Positions 7,939-17,340 of a DNA stretch of 64,000 bases are shown piece by piece. Made by a program: the position numbers and the translations under genes. Source of the DNA: Myxococcales bacterium (GTDB lineage: Bacteria > UBA10199 > 2-02-FULL-44-16 > JAAZCA01); contig JAAZCA010000029.1 in assembly GCA_012513515.1 (NCBI GenBank), forward strand, positions 181,466 to 245,465, written 5' to 3'. The notes below the pieces were generated by a model, which was given only the letters and a program-made list of their open reading frames with translations, had not been told where the DNA came from and made no database searches. Numbering within the stretch: the first letter of the stretch is position 1; each line of letters starts with the position of its first letter.

Positions 7939-8805
7939 TCACTGAACGGAATCCGGAGAGGAGAGGTTCTGGGTAACGAGCAGAACCAACACTTCCTGAA
8001 GCTCCGCCATATTCTCGAACGGAACGACGTTGGCCTCTAGGAATATTCCATATCTCTCTTTTTTGACGTCGGTGACGCTGCCGACTGGAATTCCCGATGG
8101 GAAAACCCTGTCAAAACCCGACGTGACCACAACATCTCCGTCCGCCACATCGCTTATCCTGCGCAGGTATTCTATCCTAGTCAGGTAGTAGCTCGGGCGA
8201 AGAGCAGTTTTGACAGCCATTCCAACAACGACCCCTCTTGCCCTGGACCTCTGGACAAGGACATCGACTGCGCTGTTAGGATCGGTTACGAGCAGAACGC
8301 GAGAGGCTTTGGATCCAACCGTCGCGACTCTGCCGACAAGCCCTTTGGGACCTACCACCGGCATAAGCGGTCTTACACCATGATCGTGTCCCTTGTTTAT
8401 GGTGATATTCTTGAATTCTGCCCTTGGATCGTTGGCGATGACCTTTGCGGTAAGCGATTTATGGGAAAAGCTCTTCTCATATGAAAGAAGTTCATGAAGC
8501 CTCTCATTCTCTTTCTCAACCTCGGAGAGCTTTATGATCTCCCCCTCCAACAATGCGACCTTCATGCGCAGAGCTTCATTTTCCTTTTCCGCTCCGACGA
8601 GTGCAAAATAATGATTCCATACGGAGGAGATGGCACAGCCTATCGAAGTTAGGATTTTTTGGGGTGGGGTGACTACATTCCAGAGAATCTGCTGATACCA
8701 CGGCGCCCGCCTGTAACCACCCGCCGTGAGGGAAAGAAACGCTATTAGGAGCAGAAACGGGACGAGAAAAGAAAGAAGCCTGGCTTTTCTCCTGAATAAG
8801 GCCAT
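7939..8805 (-). CDS. mreC: rod shape-determining protein MreC
   Basis: Periplasmic scaffold of the elongasome that activates PBP2. The 288-residue product has one N-terminal membrane anchor (about residues 10-29). A coiled coil follows (about 65-115, rich in Glu and Leu). Then comes the beta-sandwich MreC core with TAKVIANDPRAEFKNITINKG and GLVGRVATVGSKASRVLLV. It begins 2 nt after the mreB stop. Length is ordinary for the family. Confidence 0.96.
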   Translation of the reverse strand: MALFRRKARLLSFLVPFLLLIAFLSLTAGGYRRAPWYQQILWNVVTPPQKILTSIGCAISSVWNHYFALVGAEKENEALRMKVALLEGEIIKLSEVEKENERLHELLSYEKSFSHKSLTAKVIANDPRAEFKNITINKGHDHGVRPLMPVVGPKGLVGRVATVGSKASRVLLVTDPNSAVDVLVQRSRARGVVVGMAVKTALRPSYYLTRIEYLRRISDVADGDVVVTSGFDRVFPSGIPVGSVTDVKKERYGIFLEANVVPFENMAELQEVLVLLVTQNLSSPDSVQ

Positions 8806-8807
8806 GG

Positions 8808-9916
<1,109 letters not shown>

Positions 9917-9948
9917 TTATAAGGGGCCATCCGCTAGCTTGCCGCGCC

Positions 9949-10896
9949 ATGCTAGACATAATCAGAAAACATTCGAGGTCCTGGGCGATAAAACTGCCGA
10001 TCATCGCCATAATCATCGTCTTCGCGCTATTTTTCGGCTACAGCGCCATGCGGAACAGCGGGAGATCCGGATCGGACAAACCGGTCGGGACCGTGAACGG
10101 GCGCCCCCTTATGGCCTCCCAGTTCAGATACTTCTCTGAAAGCAACATCGGTCAGATAAAGCAGTCCTTGCAGGGCGGCGAAATCCCCGATTTTCTGATG
10201 GATATGGCAAAACAAAACACCATGCGCCAGCTCGTTTCCCGCGAAGTGGCGCTCTCCGAGGCCGATGCCCTTGGGGTAGTCATCACGGATTCCCAGCTGG
10301 CAAATGAGATAAGGAGCTCTCAAGCTGCTTTTCAAGGCGGAGAATTCGATCCGGCCTTTTATACGGAACGCTTTCTTCCACACTTCAAATCGAGATATGG
10401 CCTCTCCTACGAGGATTTCGTGAGGGATGATATGAGAATCTCCTCCTTCGCAAGCATCTTCAAGGGGGTTGGCGAAAAGATAGAACCAGCCAGGTCGCCA
10501 TCCGACCAGTGGACGTTTTCAGTGGTCGAGCTGCCAGCCGAAGATGGAAATCTCGCATCAGAGCTGCTGGCGCCGTCGGCCAACTGGAAGGATATCCTCT
10601 CCAAGAAGGAGCTCTCTGAAAACAAGGTCGGTCCAATATCGGTCGCCCAGAGGGGGAGGATCGCAGGCGGAAATCTCACCGCAAGCGAATACGGTGAGAT
10701 ATTCTCGCTGGAAAAGAAAAACTCCACGACCGGTAAGAGCTACACCAGCGGGGATAAAACCTATGTGATCCGCCTCGTCGAAAAAAAGGTCGGCAAGGAA
10801 GATGACAAGGCGGATGCCCCTGACAAACTCGACTTTTTTAGGACTTGGATGTCAAAGCTTCTGGCAAGCGCGAAAGTCGAGTCCTATCTGGAATAA
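9949..10896 (+). CDS. membrane-anchored SurA/PpiD-like chaperone without recognisable PPIase domain
   Basis: The 315-residue product resembles the N-terminal half of PpiD, a periplasmic folding factor anchored in the inner membrane. One membrane segment (about 15-30, LPIIAIIIVFALFFGYSAM) precedes VGTVNGRPLMASQFRYFSES. The helical SurA_N-type region LVSREVALSEADALGVVITD and then FDPAFYTERFLPHFKSRYG follow. The parvulin PPIase domain of PpiD (about 100 residues with conserved His) is not seen. The C-terminal 120 residues are divergent, with only short PPIase-like traces such as VGPISVAQRGRIAGG. No good ribosome site stands before the ATG. The call as a PpiD relative is sound; chaperone activity is inferred. 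Confidence 0.75.
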   Translation: MLDIIRKHSRSWAIKLPIIAIIIVFALFFGYSAMRNSGRSGSDKPVGTVNGRPLMASQFRYFSESNIGQIKQSLQGGEIPDFLMDMAKQNTMRQLVSREVALSEADALGVVITDSQLANEIRSSQAAFQGGEFDPAFYTERFLPHFKSRYGLSYEDFVRDDMRISSFASIFKGVGEKIEPARSPSDQWTFSVVELPAEDGNLASELLAPSANWKDILSKKELSENKVGPISVAQRGRIAGGNLTASEYGEIFSLEKKNSTTGKSYTSGDKTYVIRLVEKKVGKEDDKADAPDKLDFFRTWMSKLLASAKVESYLE

Positions 10897-10958
10897 AGCG
10901 AGGAATGATCCTTTCCCGCTTCGCCCTGTGCAATAATCGTTCGAGGTAAAATTTTTCA

Positions 10959-12389
10959 ATGAACTCCAGCCTTTCAATTTGCGTCGAAGCCCTCGCCAAG
11001 GCGGGCGGCGATCTATACGAAGTAGGCGGACCCGTCCGTGATGCGCTCTTGGGGCGCGATGTCAAAGACCATGACCTGCTTTGCCGCAAACTCACAGCTA
11101 GAGAGATTTCCAAAACTCTTTCCAGACTTGGGAAGGTTTCAGCCGTCGGCAAGTCATTCGGCATCGTGAAGTTTTCTGCGCGGGGAAGTGAAAATGAAAT
11201 CATAGACATCGCCCTCCCCAGAAAAGAAATCTCCACCGGGGCAGGACATAGAGATTTTGAAGTCAACTTCGACCCCGATCTTCCTGTCGAAATAGATCTG
11301 GCAAGGCGTGACTTCACTATAAATGCGATGGCCAAGTCTCTATCTGACGGAAAAATAATAGACCCATTCAACGGCAGAGATGACCTTGAAAAACGGTTGA
11401 TACGGATGGTCTTCCCCAGGGCGTTCGAGGAGGATCCCCTTCGGCTGATACGGGCCGTGCAGTTCGCCGCAAGGTTTGGCTTCAAAATAGAGCATGAAAC
11501 ACTCGAGGCGATGAAAAAATCTTCATCGCTGATCGAAACGGTCTCAGGCGAACGAATAAGCATGGAGCTCGTAAAACTCATGAGTGCGGAAAGACCCTCA
11601 TACGGATTCGATCTCATGAATGAATGTGGAATCCTGAAGCACGTGCTCCCGGAACTCTACGCGCTGAAAGGAATCAAGCAGGACAAACAGCCGGGCGACG
11701 ACGTCTACAAACACACCATGCGCGCGCTGGACGCCGCGCGCAGCGATTCCCATATAGAAAATACGGGTTCGCTCGAACTCCTTTTCGCCGCCCTCCTCCA
11801 CGACATCGGAAAAGCAAAAACGGCATCCTTCAACCAAGAGGCAAATCGAGTCGTATTCTTCGGACACCAGATAGTCTCGGCACGCATGGCCAAAAGATGG
11901 ATGAACAGGATGAAGCTGGCAAGCTCGGGAGTTGACGAATCCGCAGTCCTGCGCCTGATCGAACACCACATGTTCGAGACAAAGGCATATTTCACCGACC
12001 GGGCAATACGCAGGTTCATCTCGAAGATCGGTCCTGATTTGATCTTCAGGCTACTGGACATGCGCCTCTCCGACAACCGCGGCGGAAAGCATCCAAACGG
12101 GATCAAAGGGGTCCTCAGGCTTCGCAAGAGGATACGCGAGGAGATGGAAAAAAAGCCCCCGTTCGGACCGCAGGACCTCGCCATCAACGGCCACGACATA
12201 ATGTCGATGGGAATACCTGAAGGAAAGATGGTCGGCACAATTCTCTCCGCGCTGGTGGAAATCGTGCTGGATAACCCCGAAGAAAACACCCGCGACAAGC
12301 TCCTTGCGCTCACGAAAGAAATGGTGGAAAATCCCGAAAAGCTAAACGGGGGGGACGGGCGAGATGAAAGAAAAAAAACTGAATCCTGA
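10959..12389 (+). CDS. cca: tRNA nucleotidyltransferase / poly(A) polymerase family protein with HD domain
   Basis: Adds or repairs the CCA end of tRNAs, or adds A tails; the two class II subfamilies cannot be separated safely by eye. The 476-residue product begins with the nucleotidyltransferase head YEVGGPVRDALLGRDVKDHD (acidic pair in DHD). It continues with RRDFTINAMAKSL and the RNA-binding part EEDPLRLIRAVQFAARFGF. An HD domain follows (LLFAALLHDIGKAKTA, about residue 270), as in long CCA enzymes with phosphohydrolase activity. Its tail overlaps the next gene by 26 nt. tRNA-Val in this window encodes its CCA but tRNA-Leu does not, so a CCA-adding activity is needed. Confidence 0.9.
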   Translation: MNSSLSICVEALAKAGGDLYEVGGPVRDALLGRDVKDHDLLCRKLTAREISKTLSRLGKVSAVGKSFGIVKFSARGSENEIIDIALPRKEISTGAGHRDFEVNFDPDLPVEIDLARRDFTINAMAKSLSDGKIIDPFNGRDDLEKRLIRMVFPRAFEEDPLRLIRAVQFAARFGFKIEHETLEAMKKSSSLIETVSGERISMELVKLMSAERPSYGFDLMNECGILKHVLPELYALKGIKQDKQPGDDVYKHTMRALDAARSDSHIENTGSLELLFAALLHDIGKAKTASFNQEANRVVFFGHQIVSARMAKRWMNRMKLASSGVDESAVLRLIEHHMFETKAYFTDRAIRRFISKIGPDLIFRLLDMRLSDNRGGKHPNGIKGVLRLRKRIREEMEKKPPFGPQDLAINGHDIMSMGIPEGKMVGTILSALVEIVLDNPEENTRDKLLALTKEMVENPEKLNGGDGRDERKKTES

Positions 12390-12843
12390 AAAATCCGCAA
12401 AGCTCGAGGCCAAGGGTGACAAGCTCCTTGCCAAGGGCAAATTCAAAAAGGCGCTAAAAAAATTCAAGGAAGCGATGGAGTTTAACCCCAACCGGGTCGA
12501 ACTCTACGACAAACTGGTCCAAACGCGCGACGGGCTCGATGAAGACTGGAAGATGGACGACTTCGTAGAATCGGTCAACTGGATGATGAAAAAACAGGAG
12601 ATCGAAACCCCTCAGATCAAGCACGTCTATGCACAGCTCTCTCCGGAATGGAATGAGGCGCGCATGGTCGCAATAAGCCTTCTCGAGGCTACTGAAGATG
12701 AGATCCCGAGGATAATTGAAAAGATGGTCTCGCTCGGCGAAATCGGCACGCGCGCCGCAGCGAGCGTACTGACGGATTTTCGAAAGATAGCAAAGTCAAA
12801 CTCCGAAGAAAGCACCGAAGAAAAGCAGCAAACTCCGGAATGA
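12364..12843 (+). CDS. small TPR-like protein of unknown function
   Basis: The 159-residue, highly charged product has one clear TPR-like helical hairpin near its start (residues about 12-45: AKGDKLLAKGKFKKALKKF, then EAMEFNPNRVELYDKL). A helical part (IPRIIEKMVSLGEIGTRAA) and an acidic Gln/Glu-rich tail follow. It overlaps the end of cca by 26 nt, and its stop overlaps the coaE start (ATGA), so all three are coupled in translation. The ribosome site GGGCGAG lies inside cca. No specific function can be assigned; a protein-protein contact role is inferred only from the TPR unit. Confidence 0.75.
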   Translation: MKEKKLNPEKSAKLEAKGDKLLAKGKFKKALKKFKEAMEFNPNRVELYDKLVQTRDGLDEDWKMDDFVESVNWMMKKQEIETPQIKHVYAQLSPEWNEARMVAISLLEATEDEIPRIIEKMVSLGEIGTRAAASVLTDFRKIAKSNSEESTEEKQQTPE

Positions 12844-13445
12844 AAAATGATCGAACAATCGTGGTCGCGATAACCGGGGGAATAGGCTCCGGAAAATCCT
12901 CCGTCCTCTCGATGATGGCGGATCTCGGCGCCAGAGTCATCGATGCGGACAAACTCGCCCGCGAGGCACTTTCGAAAGGGGCGCCAGCATATCTCAAGAT
13001 GGTTGAAAGATATGGGCCATCAATCCTCGATCAAAATAAGGAAATTGATAGATCCGCTTTGGCATCCATCGCATTTGACTCCGATGATGACCGCACCTTC
13101 ATCGAGAAAGCGATTCATCCCTTCGTGAAAAATGAGATAAATCGCCTCGCCTCCGAATTTTCAAAGACGGGCACAAGGGTCGTGGCGGCCGAGATCCCCC
13201 TTCTCTTCGAGGTCGGATGGGAGAAGGAATTCGGCGCGGTCATCACCGTGGTCACGAATGAGGATGAGGGACTACGCAGGTTCTGTAAAAAGAGAAATAT
13301 GCCATTAGAAGAGGCCAAAAAACGGTCAAAAGCTCAGATTCCCATCGAAATTAAGGCAAAAAAATCAAACTTCGTCATAAACAATGATGGAACGCCGGAA
13401 GAAACCCGTTCCCAGCTCGCCTCGATATTCAAAAAATTGGTATAG
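12840..13445 (+). CDS. coaE: dephospho-CoA kinase
   Basis: Last step of coenzyme A synthesis: phosphorylates the 3' hydroxyl of dephospho-CoA. The 201-residue product has the P-loop GGIGSGKS (13-20) and the substrate region DLGARVIDADKLAREAL. It also has VVAAEIPLLFEVGWEKEF and the lid segment FCKKRNMPLEEAKKRSKAQI, all typical of CoaE. Length is standard. It overlaps the preceding gene by 4 nt and is followed by a terminator about 135 nt downstream. Confidence 0.97.
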   Translation: MKNDRTIVVAITGGIGSGKSSVLSMMADLGARVIDADKLAREALSKGAPAYLKMVERYGPSILDQNKEIDRSALASIAFDSDDDRTFIEKAIHPFVKNEINRLASEFSKTGTRVVAAEIPLLFEVGWEKEFGAVITVVTNEDEGLRRFCKKRNMPLEEAKKRSKAQIPIEIKAKKSNFVINNDGTPEETRSQLASIFKKLV

Positions 13446-13574
13446 TTTTTATATATACCCCACCTCCTATTTTCAACTTACATCCCAAGTTCCCACAACT
13501 GTGGAAATCAGGAAAATGATTTCCTGTTTCAAAATCCACCCGAGGATCTGCTCACTATATAAAACATGGCCTAC

Positions 13575-13608
13575 AAAAAAGGCCCCGTCATTTGACGGAG
13601 CCTTTTTG
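13575..13608. terminator. bidirectional terminator between coaE and pnp
   Basis: GGCCCCGTC (13581-13589) pairs with GACGGAGCC (13594-13602), with one G-U pair, around ATTT. The stem is flanked by A6 on the left and T5 on the right. It can end coaE transcription on the plus strand and pnp transcription on the minus strand. Confidence 0.9.
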
Positions 13609-13628
13609 AAAATAATTTCAATTCAGCA

Positions 13629-15737
13629 TCACACCTCTTCAACTTCGCTCTCATGACCGAAGGCATCCTTACGCGAAAGCCTTATCTTGCCGCTTTCGGC
13701 ATCGATCTCGAGAACCTTGACCACGACCTCGTCTCCGACCTTGAGGACATCGGATACCTGTTTGATCCTGGAATTGTCGATCTGGGATATGTGAAGCAGG
13801 CCGTCGACCTTCGGAAAAATTTCGACGAAGGCACCGAAATCGGCTATGCGAACGACCTTACCTCTGTAGTACTTGCCAGCATCGGGGGATGCGGTGGCAC
13901 GCTTGATAAGCTTCAAAGCGAGATTGCCGGATGCCTGGTCCGTCGCACCGACCACGACCGTTCCGTCGTCCTCGATGTCGATCGTGACGCCGGTCTCTTC
14001 GACTATCTTGCGGACGTTCTTTCCGCCAGGGCCGATGAGGTCTCCGATCCTGTCGACCGCTACCTTTATTATCGTAAGCTGAGGCGCATACGGCGAAAGG
14101 GCCTTGCGCGGAAGCGCGAGGGTTTCTTCCATCTTCGAAAGTATGTGCAACCTCGCATCGCGAGCCTGACGAAGCGCCTTATTGAGGATCTCTTTATCGA
14201 TACCGCTTACCTTTATATCCATCTGAATGGCGGTAACTCCCTCGGCGGTTCCAGTGACCTTGAAGTCCATGTCGCCGAGATGATCCTCGTCGCCGAGGAT
14301 ATCCGTGAGTACCGCGGTAGTGTTTCCTTCCTGAATGAGCCCCATCGCAACGCCGGCAACCGGCGCCTTGATAGGAACTCCGGCATCCATCAGCGCAAGC
14401 GTCCCGCCACAGACGGTGGCCATCGAAGATGAACCATTGGACTCAAGGACTTCGGAGACTATTCGTATCGTGTACGGAAACACGCTTTCGTCCGGCAGAA
14501 CCTTCCTAAGCGATCTCTCAGCAAGTGCGCCGTGACCTATCTCTCGCCTGCCCGCACCGCGCAAAAACTTCACTTCGCCAACCGAAAACGGCGGGAAGTT
14601 ATAATGAAGCATGAACTTCTTGTAGTAATCCTCAGTAATATTTTCTATCAGCTGCTGATCCTTTTTTGTTCCAAGGGTTATCGTCGCAAGTGCCTGCGTC
14701 TCACCTCTCGTGAAGATCGCCGAACCGTGAGCCCTTGGCAGATAGCCTACATCGCATGATATCGGACGGACATCGGTCAACCCTCTGCCATCGATCCTCT
14801 TGCCATCCTTCACTATCATATTCCTTACCAAGTCGCGTTTGATCTCGCCGAACATCTCTTTGACTTCGTCCGTGAGCTTTCCATCGTCATCCGGCGGAAC
14901 GAGTTCGGCAACGATCGCGGCCTTTAATTCATCCAACGCCGCGTACCTCTCCTGTTTTGTCGGGATCGTAACTGCTTTGAGCAGCCTATCGCTCAGGGCG
15001 GCCTCGAGCTTTTTTCTGATATCGGACAGATCGGGCAAAACAGGATCCTCCCACTTCTGTTTACCAACCTCTTTTTGAAGATCGAGCTGCACATCGATTG
15101 CAGGCTGCATCTCCGCATGAGCGAAGAGCAGCGCATCAACGAGATCACCTTCGGAGACCACGTTTGCGCCACCTTCAACCATCACGATCGCATCGCGGCT
15201 TCCGGCGACTATCATGTCGATATCGCTCTCCTGCCTCTGCGCGTAGGTCGGATTGATGATGAACTTTCCATCTATTCTTCCAACCCGGACGCCGGCAATC
15301 GGACCTTTGAACGGGTAAGGAGAAAGAGTCAGCGCCGCGGAAGCGCCGATGATGCCGAGGATGTCAGGATCTAGCTCGGGATCGGCGGAGAGCACGGTCG
15401 CTATCACCTGCGTCTCATTATAATATCCTTCCGGGAAAAGCGGCCTGACCGGACGATCTATGAGGCGGCTGATGAGGGTCTCCCTTTCGGTCGGCCTTCC
15501 CTCCCTCTTAAAAAATCCCCCCGGAAATTTGCCCGCCGCGAAGGTCTTCTCGACGTAATCCACCGAGAGCGGAAGGAAGGAGCGATTTTCGGAAGGCTCC
15601 TTTCTAGCCTGCGCGGTGACAAGCACCAAGTTGTCACCATATCTGACGGTTACAGAGCCTTCGGCCTGTTTGGCTATGCGCCCCGTTTCGATAGTCAGGG
15701 CCTTACCGCCCAACTGTATTTCGACTTTCTTAACCAT
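13629..15737 (-). CDS. pnp: polyribonucleotide nucleotidyltransferase (PNPase)
   Basis: Phosphorolytic 3'-5' exoribonuclease of the RNA degradosome, acting as a trimer ring. The 702-residue product has two RNase PH domains: FKREGRPTERETLISRLIDR in the first, RGETQALATITLGTKKDQQ in the active second one. A KH domain (DLIGPGGKNVRKIVEETG) and a C-terminal S1 domain (YRGKVVRIADFGAFVEIFP) follow. Length is normal. AAAGGAG lies 6 nt before the ATG. It follows rpsO after a terminator hairpin and has its own structured leader. Confidence 0.98.
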   Translation of the reverse strand: MVKKVEIQLGGKALTIETGRIAKQAEGSVTVRYGDNLVLVTAQARKEPSENRSFLPLSVDYVEKTFAAGKFPGGFFKREGRPTERETLISRLIDRPVRPLFPEGYYNETQVIATVLSADPELDPDILGIIGASAALTLSPYPFKGPIAGVRVGRIDGKFIINPTYAQRQESDIDMIVAGSRDAIVMVEGGANVVSEGDLVDALLFAHAEMQPAIDVQLDLQKEVGKQKWEDPVLPDLSDIRKKLEAALSDRLLKAVTIPTKQERYAALDELKAAIVAELVPPDDDGKLTDEVKEMFGEIKRDLVRNMIVKDGKRIDGRGLTDVRPISCDVGYLPRAHGSAIFTRGETQALATITLGTKKDQQLIENITEDYYKKFMLHYNFPPFSVGEVKFLRGAGRREIGHGALAERSLRKVLPDESVFPYTIRIVSEVLESNGSSSMATVCGGTLALMDAGVPIKAPVAGVAMGLIQEGNTTAVLTDILGDEDHLGDMDFKVTGTAEGVTAIQMDIKVSGIDKEILNKALRQARDARLHILSKMEETLALPRKALSPYAPQLTIIKVAVDRIGDLIGPGGKNVRKIVEETGVTIDIEDDGTVVVGATDQASGNLALKLIKRATASPDAGKYYRGKVVRIADFGAFVEIFPKVDGLLHISQIDNSRIKQVSDVLKVGDEVVVKVLEIDAESGKIRLSRKDAFGHESEVEEV

Positions 15738-15757
15738 AACTTTCTCCTTTTGAATCG

Positions 15758-15864
15758 CCGATAACAGTTCCCATCAGTTAACATCGCCCTGCGATGCACC
15801 CAGTCCACAAACCGCTGGAATGGAGCTTCGCAAGCCGGTGTTAACAGACGTTAACCGTTATCGG
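15758..15864 (-). promoter_or_regulatory. structured pnp leader, long-range hairpin
   Basis: CCGATAAC (15758-15765) is the reverse complement of GTTATCGG (15857-15864), and the palindrome GTTAAC occurs on both inner sides (15777-15782 and 15850-15855). Inside is a 6-bp hairpin CATCGC/GCGATG (15782-15796). The fold sits 20-130 nt before the pnp start. In E. coli a leader double strand cut by RNase III lets PNPase repress itself; the same role here is inferred. Confidence 0.55.
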
Positions 15865-15939
15865 ATATGTTGATAACAAATCGTAATCTCCGGAAATAAT
15901 CATTCGGCGAGACTCAGGAGGGTGATAACTGATAACTTA

Positions 15940-15970
15940 AAAAAAAGCTCGCCTCTTATCCAGGCGAGCT
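15940..15970 (-). terminator. intrinsic terminator of rpsO
   Basis: AGCTCGCCT (15946-15954) pairs perfectly with AGGCGAGCT (15962-15970), loop of 7. On the minus strand the stem is followed by a run of seven or eight T. It lies about 45 nt after rpsO and may be partly read through into pnp. Confidence 0.88.
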
Positions 15971-16013
15971 GTTGTTAAAATTATCAGCACCCTCCTCGTT
16001 CAAAAGCCGACCC

Positions 16014-16283
16014 TTACTTCCTTATGCCGAGCCTAGCGATGAGATCCCTGTAGCGGCTGTCATCGACCTTCTTGAGATAGCTCAAAAGCTTACGTCGGCG
16101 CCCAACCATCATCAGCAGACCGCGGCGGCTGGCATGATCTTTCTTATGAGCGTCGAAGTGCCCGGCAAGCTTGTCAATCCTCTTCGTGAGGATGGCGACC
16201 TGCACCTCAGGCGAACCGGTGTCACCTTCGTGCGTGCGGTAGCTGTCGATCAACTCTTTTTTCGTCTGTTGCGTCATTGTCAT
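16014..16283 (-). CDS. rpsO: 30S ribosomal protein S15
   Basis: Primary binding protein of the small subunit central domain. The frame is open to 16364, but the ATG at 16283 gives exactly the usual 89 residues and has AGGGGAG 9 nt upstream. The protein contains [20 protein letters not shown] and [20 protein letters not shown], diagnostic for S15. It normally follows truB directly; here a 279-bp repeat element separates them, and an AT-rich stretch (16310-16365) could carry a separate promoter. Confidence 0.98.
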   Translation of the reverse strand: MTMTQQTKKELIDSYRTHEGDTGSPEVQVAILTKRIDKLAGHFDAHKKDHASRRGLLMMVGRRRKLLSYLKKVDDSRYRDLIARLGIRK

Positions 16284-16366
16284 AGTGGAGGGCTCCCCTA
16301 TCATGTGCTCTTGGCGCTGTAAAGCTATTTTTAAAGAATTTTTAAAGAAAATGAATAATTTCAAGG

Positions 16367-16645
16367 AACCTCTGAAAAGCTAGCTGTAACAATAACTTCG
16401 ACCATGGAGAATTGAGCATCGACCAAAAGATCAAGAAGCTAGAATCTAGAAGTGAGAAGCGAGATTTCTACAGGCGAGATTTTTCTAGCTTCTAGCCTCT
16501 CGCTTCTAGCTTCTGTTTTTCCCCGGTCACGGCTGTTACTGGATCCCCGATTACACCACTCGGGGATGACAACCTTTTCGCCATTCGGGGATGACAAGCG
16601 CATAGCTTTTAGAGACCCCCTGAATTTGCTGATTTTTCGGAGGTT
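16367..16645. repeat. mosaic intergenic repeat island 1, complete with inverted ends
   Basis: This 279-bp element fills the truB-rpsO gap (370 nt without a gene). Its left end is AACCTCTGAAAAGCTAGC and its right end reads AACCTCCGAAAAATCAGC on the other strand, a terminal inverted repeat of about 12 bp. Inside are the TTCGACCATGG module, CTAGAAG-type heptamers that fold on themselves (16434-16513), and the hairpin ATCCCCGA/TCGGGGAT (16540-16566). The truB stop is 8 nt from its right edge. No open frame of note and no clear target duplication. Confidence 0.85.
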
Positions 16646-16653
16646 ACTCAACA

Positions 16654-17331
16654 TCAAATCGCTATCAGGACCCTTTTCCAAAGCCCCGCATCCAATTTTA
16701 AGTCATCCAATGTAACCGCTTGAGAAATATCAAATTTTCCGCTTTTAAGGCGCCTTATTCTTGAGGCATGGCCGCAGGAGCCAATACGCTCCCCAAGATC
16801 CCTGCAAAGACTCCTGACGTAGGTGCCGGCCATACATTCAAGCTTCATATGAATATCATCGTCACAACTATTTATTATAGATATACTTTTTATTTCAACT
16901 GCGCGAGGCTCCAGCTCTATCTTTTCCCCAGCATATGCGGCATGATATGCACGCTGTCCGGCCACCTGAATCGCAGAGTAAATGGGTGGAACCTGCATTA
17001 TCTTCCCTATAAAATCGGGGATAGAGGCCTTGAGGCGTTCCAACGCATCAGATGAAACCGCCGAGGTGGAAAGCACCTCGCCCTGATCATCATCGGTGGA
17101 GGTCTTGACTCCGAGCTTCAACACGAATTCATATACCCTTTCCCCGCCTGAAAGGCTCGAGGCAAGTTTGGTCGCCCCATTTATCACCAAGGGAAGGACG
17201 CCGGTCGCGGCGGGATCGAGCGTGCCAAGATGTCCTACCTTCCTGGCCCCTGTGATACGCCTCACTATCGCGACTATATCATGCGAAGTAAAACCGGCGG
17301 GTTTATCGACTACCAATACTCCATCGATCAT
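16654..17331 (-). CDS. truB: tRNA pseudouridine-55 synthase, short form
   Basis: Makes pseudouridine at position 55 of the tRNA T loop. The 225-residue product has motif I (VVDKPAGFTSHD) and motif II (KVGHLGTLDPAATGVLP, catalytic Asp in TLDP). It also has VPPIYSAIQVAGQRAYHAA and TYVRSLCRDLGERIG. It stops soon after the catalytic domain, so the C-terminal PUA-like part of the 314-residue E. coli protein is missing. Such short forms exist in other bacteria, so truncation by the repeat element 8 nt downstream is possible but not needed. It begins 9 nt after nrnA. Confidence 0.95.
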   Translation of the reverse strand: MIDGVLVVDKPAGFTSHDIVAIVRRITGARKVGHLGTLDPAATGVLPLVINGATKLASSLSGGERVYEFVLKLGVKTSTDDDQGEVLSTSAVSSDALERLKASIPDFIGKIMQVPPIYSAIQVAGQRAYHAAYAGEKIELEPRAVEIKSISIINSCDDDIHMKLECMAGTYVRSLCRDLGERIGSCGHASRIRRLKSGKFDISQAVTLDDLKLDAGLWKRVLIAI

Positions 17332-17340
17332 GGCTAAAAC

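Noticed and set aside
16284-16364. 27-residue N-terminal extension of S15
   Set aside because: S15 is 89 residues in most bacteria, matching the ATG at 16283 with its AGGGGAG site.
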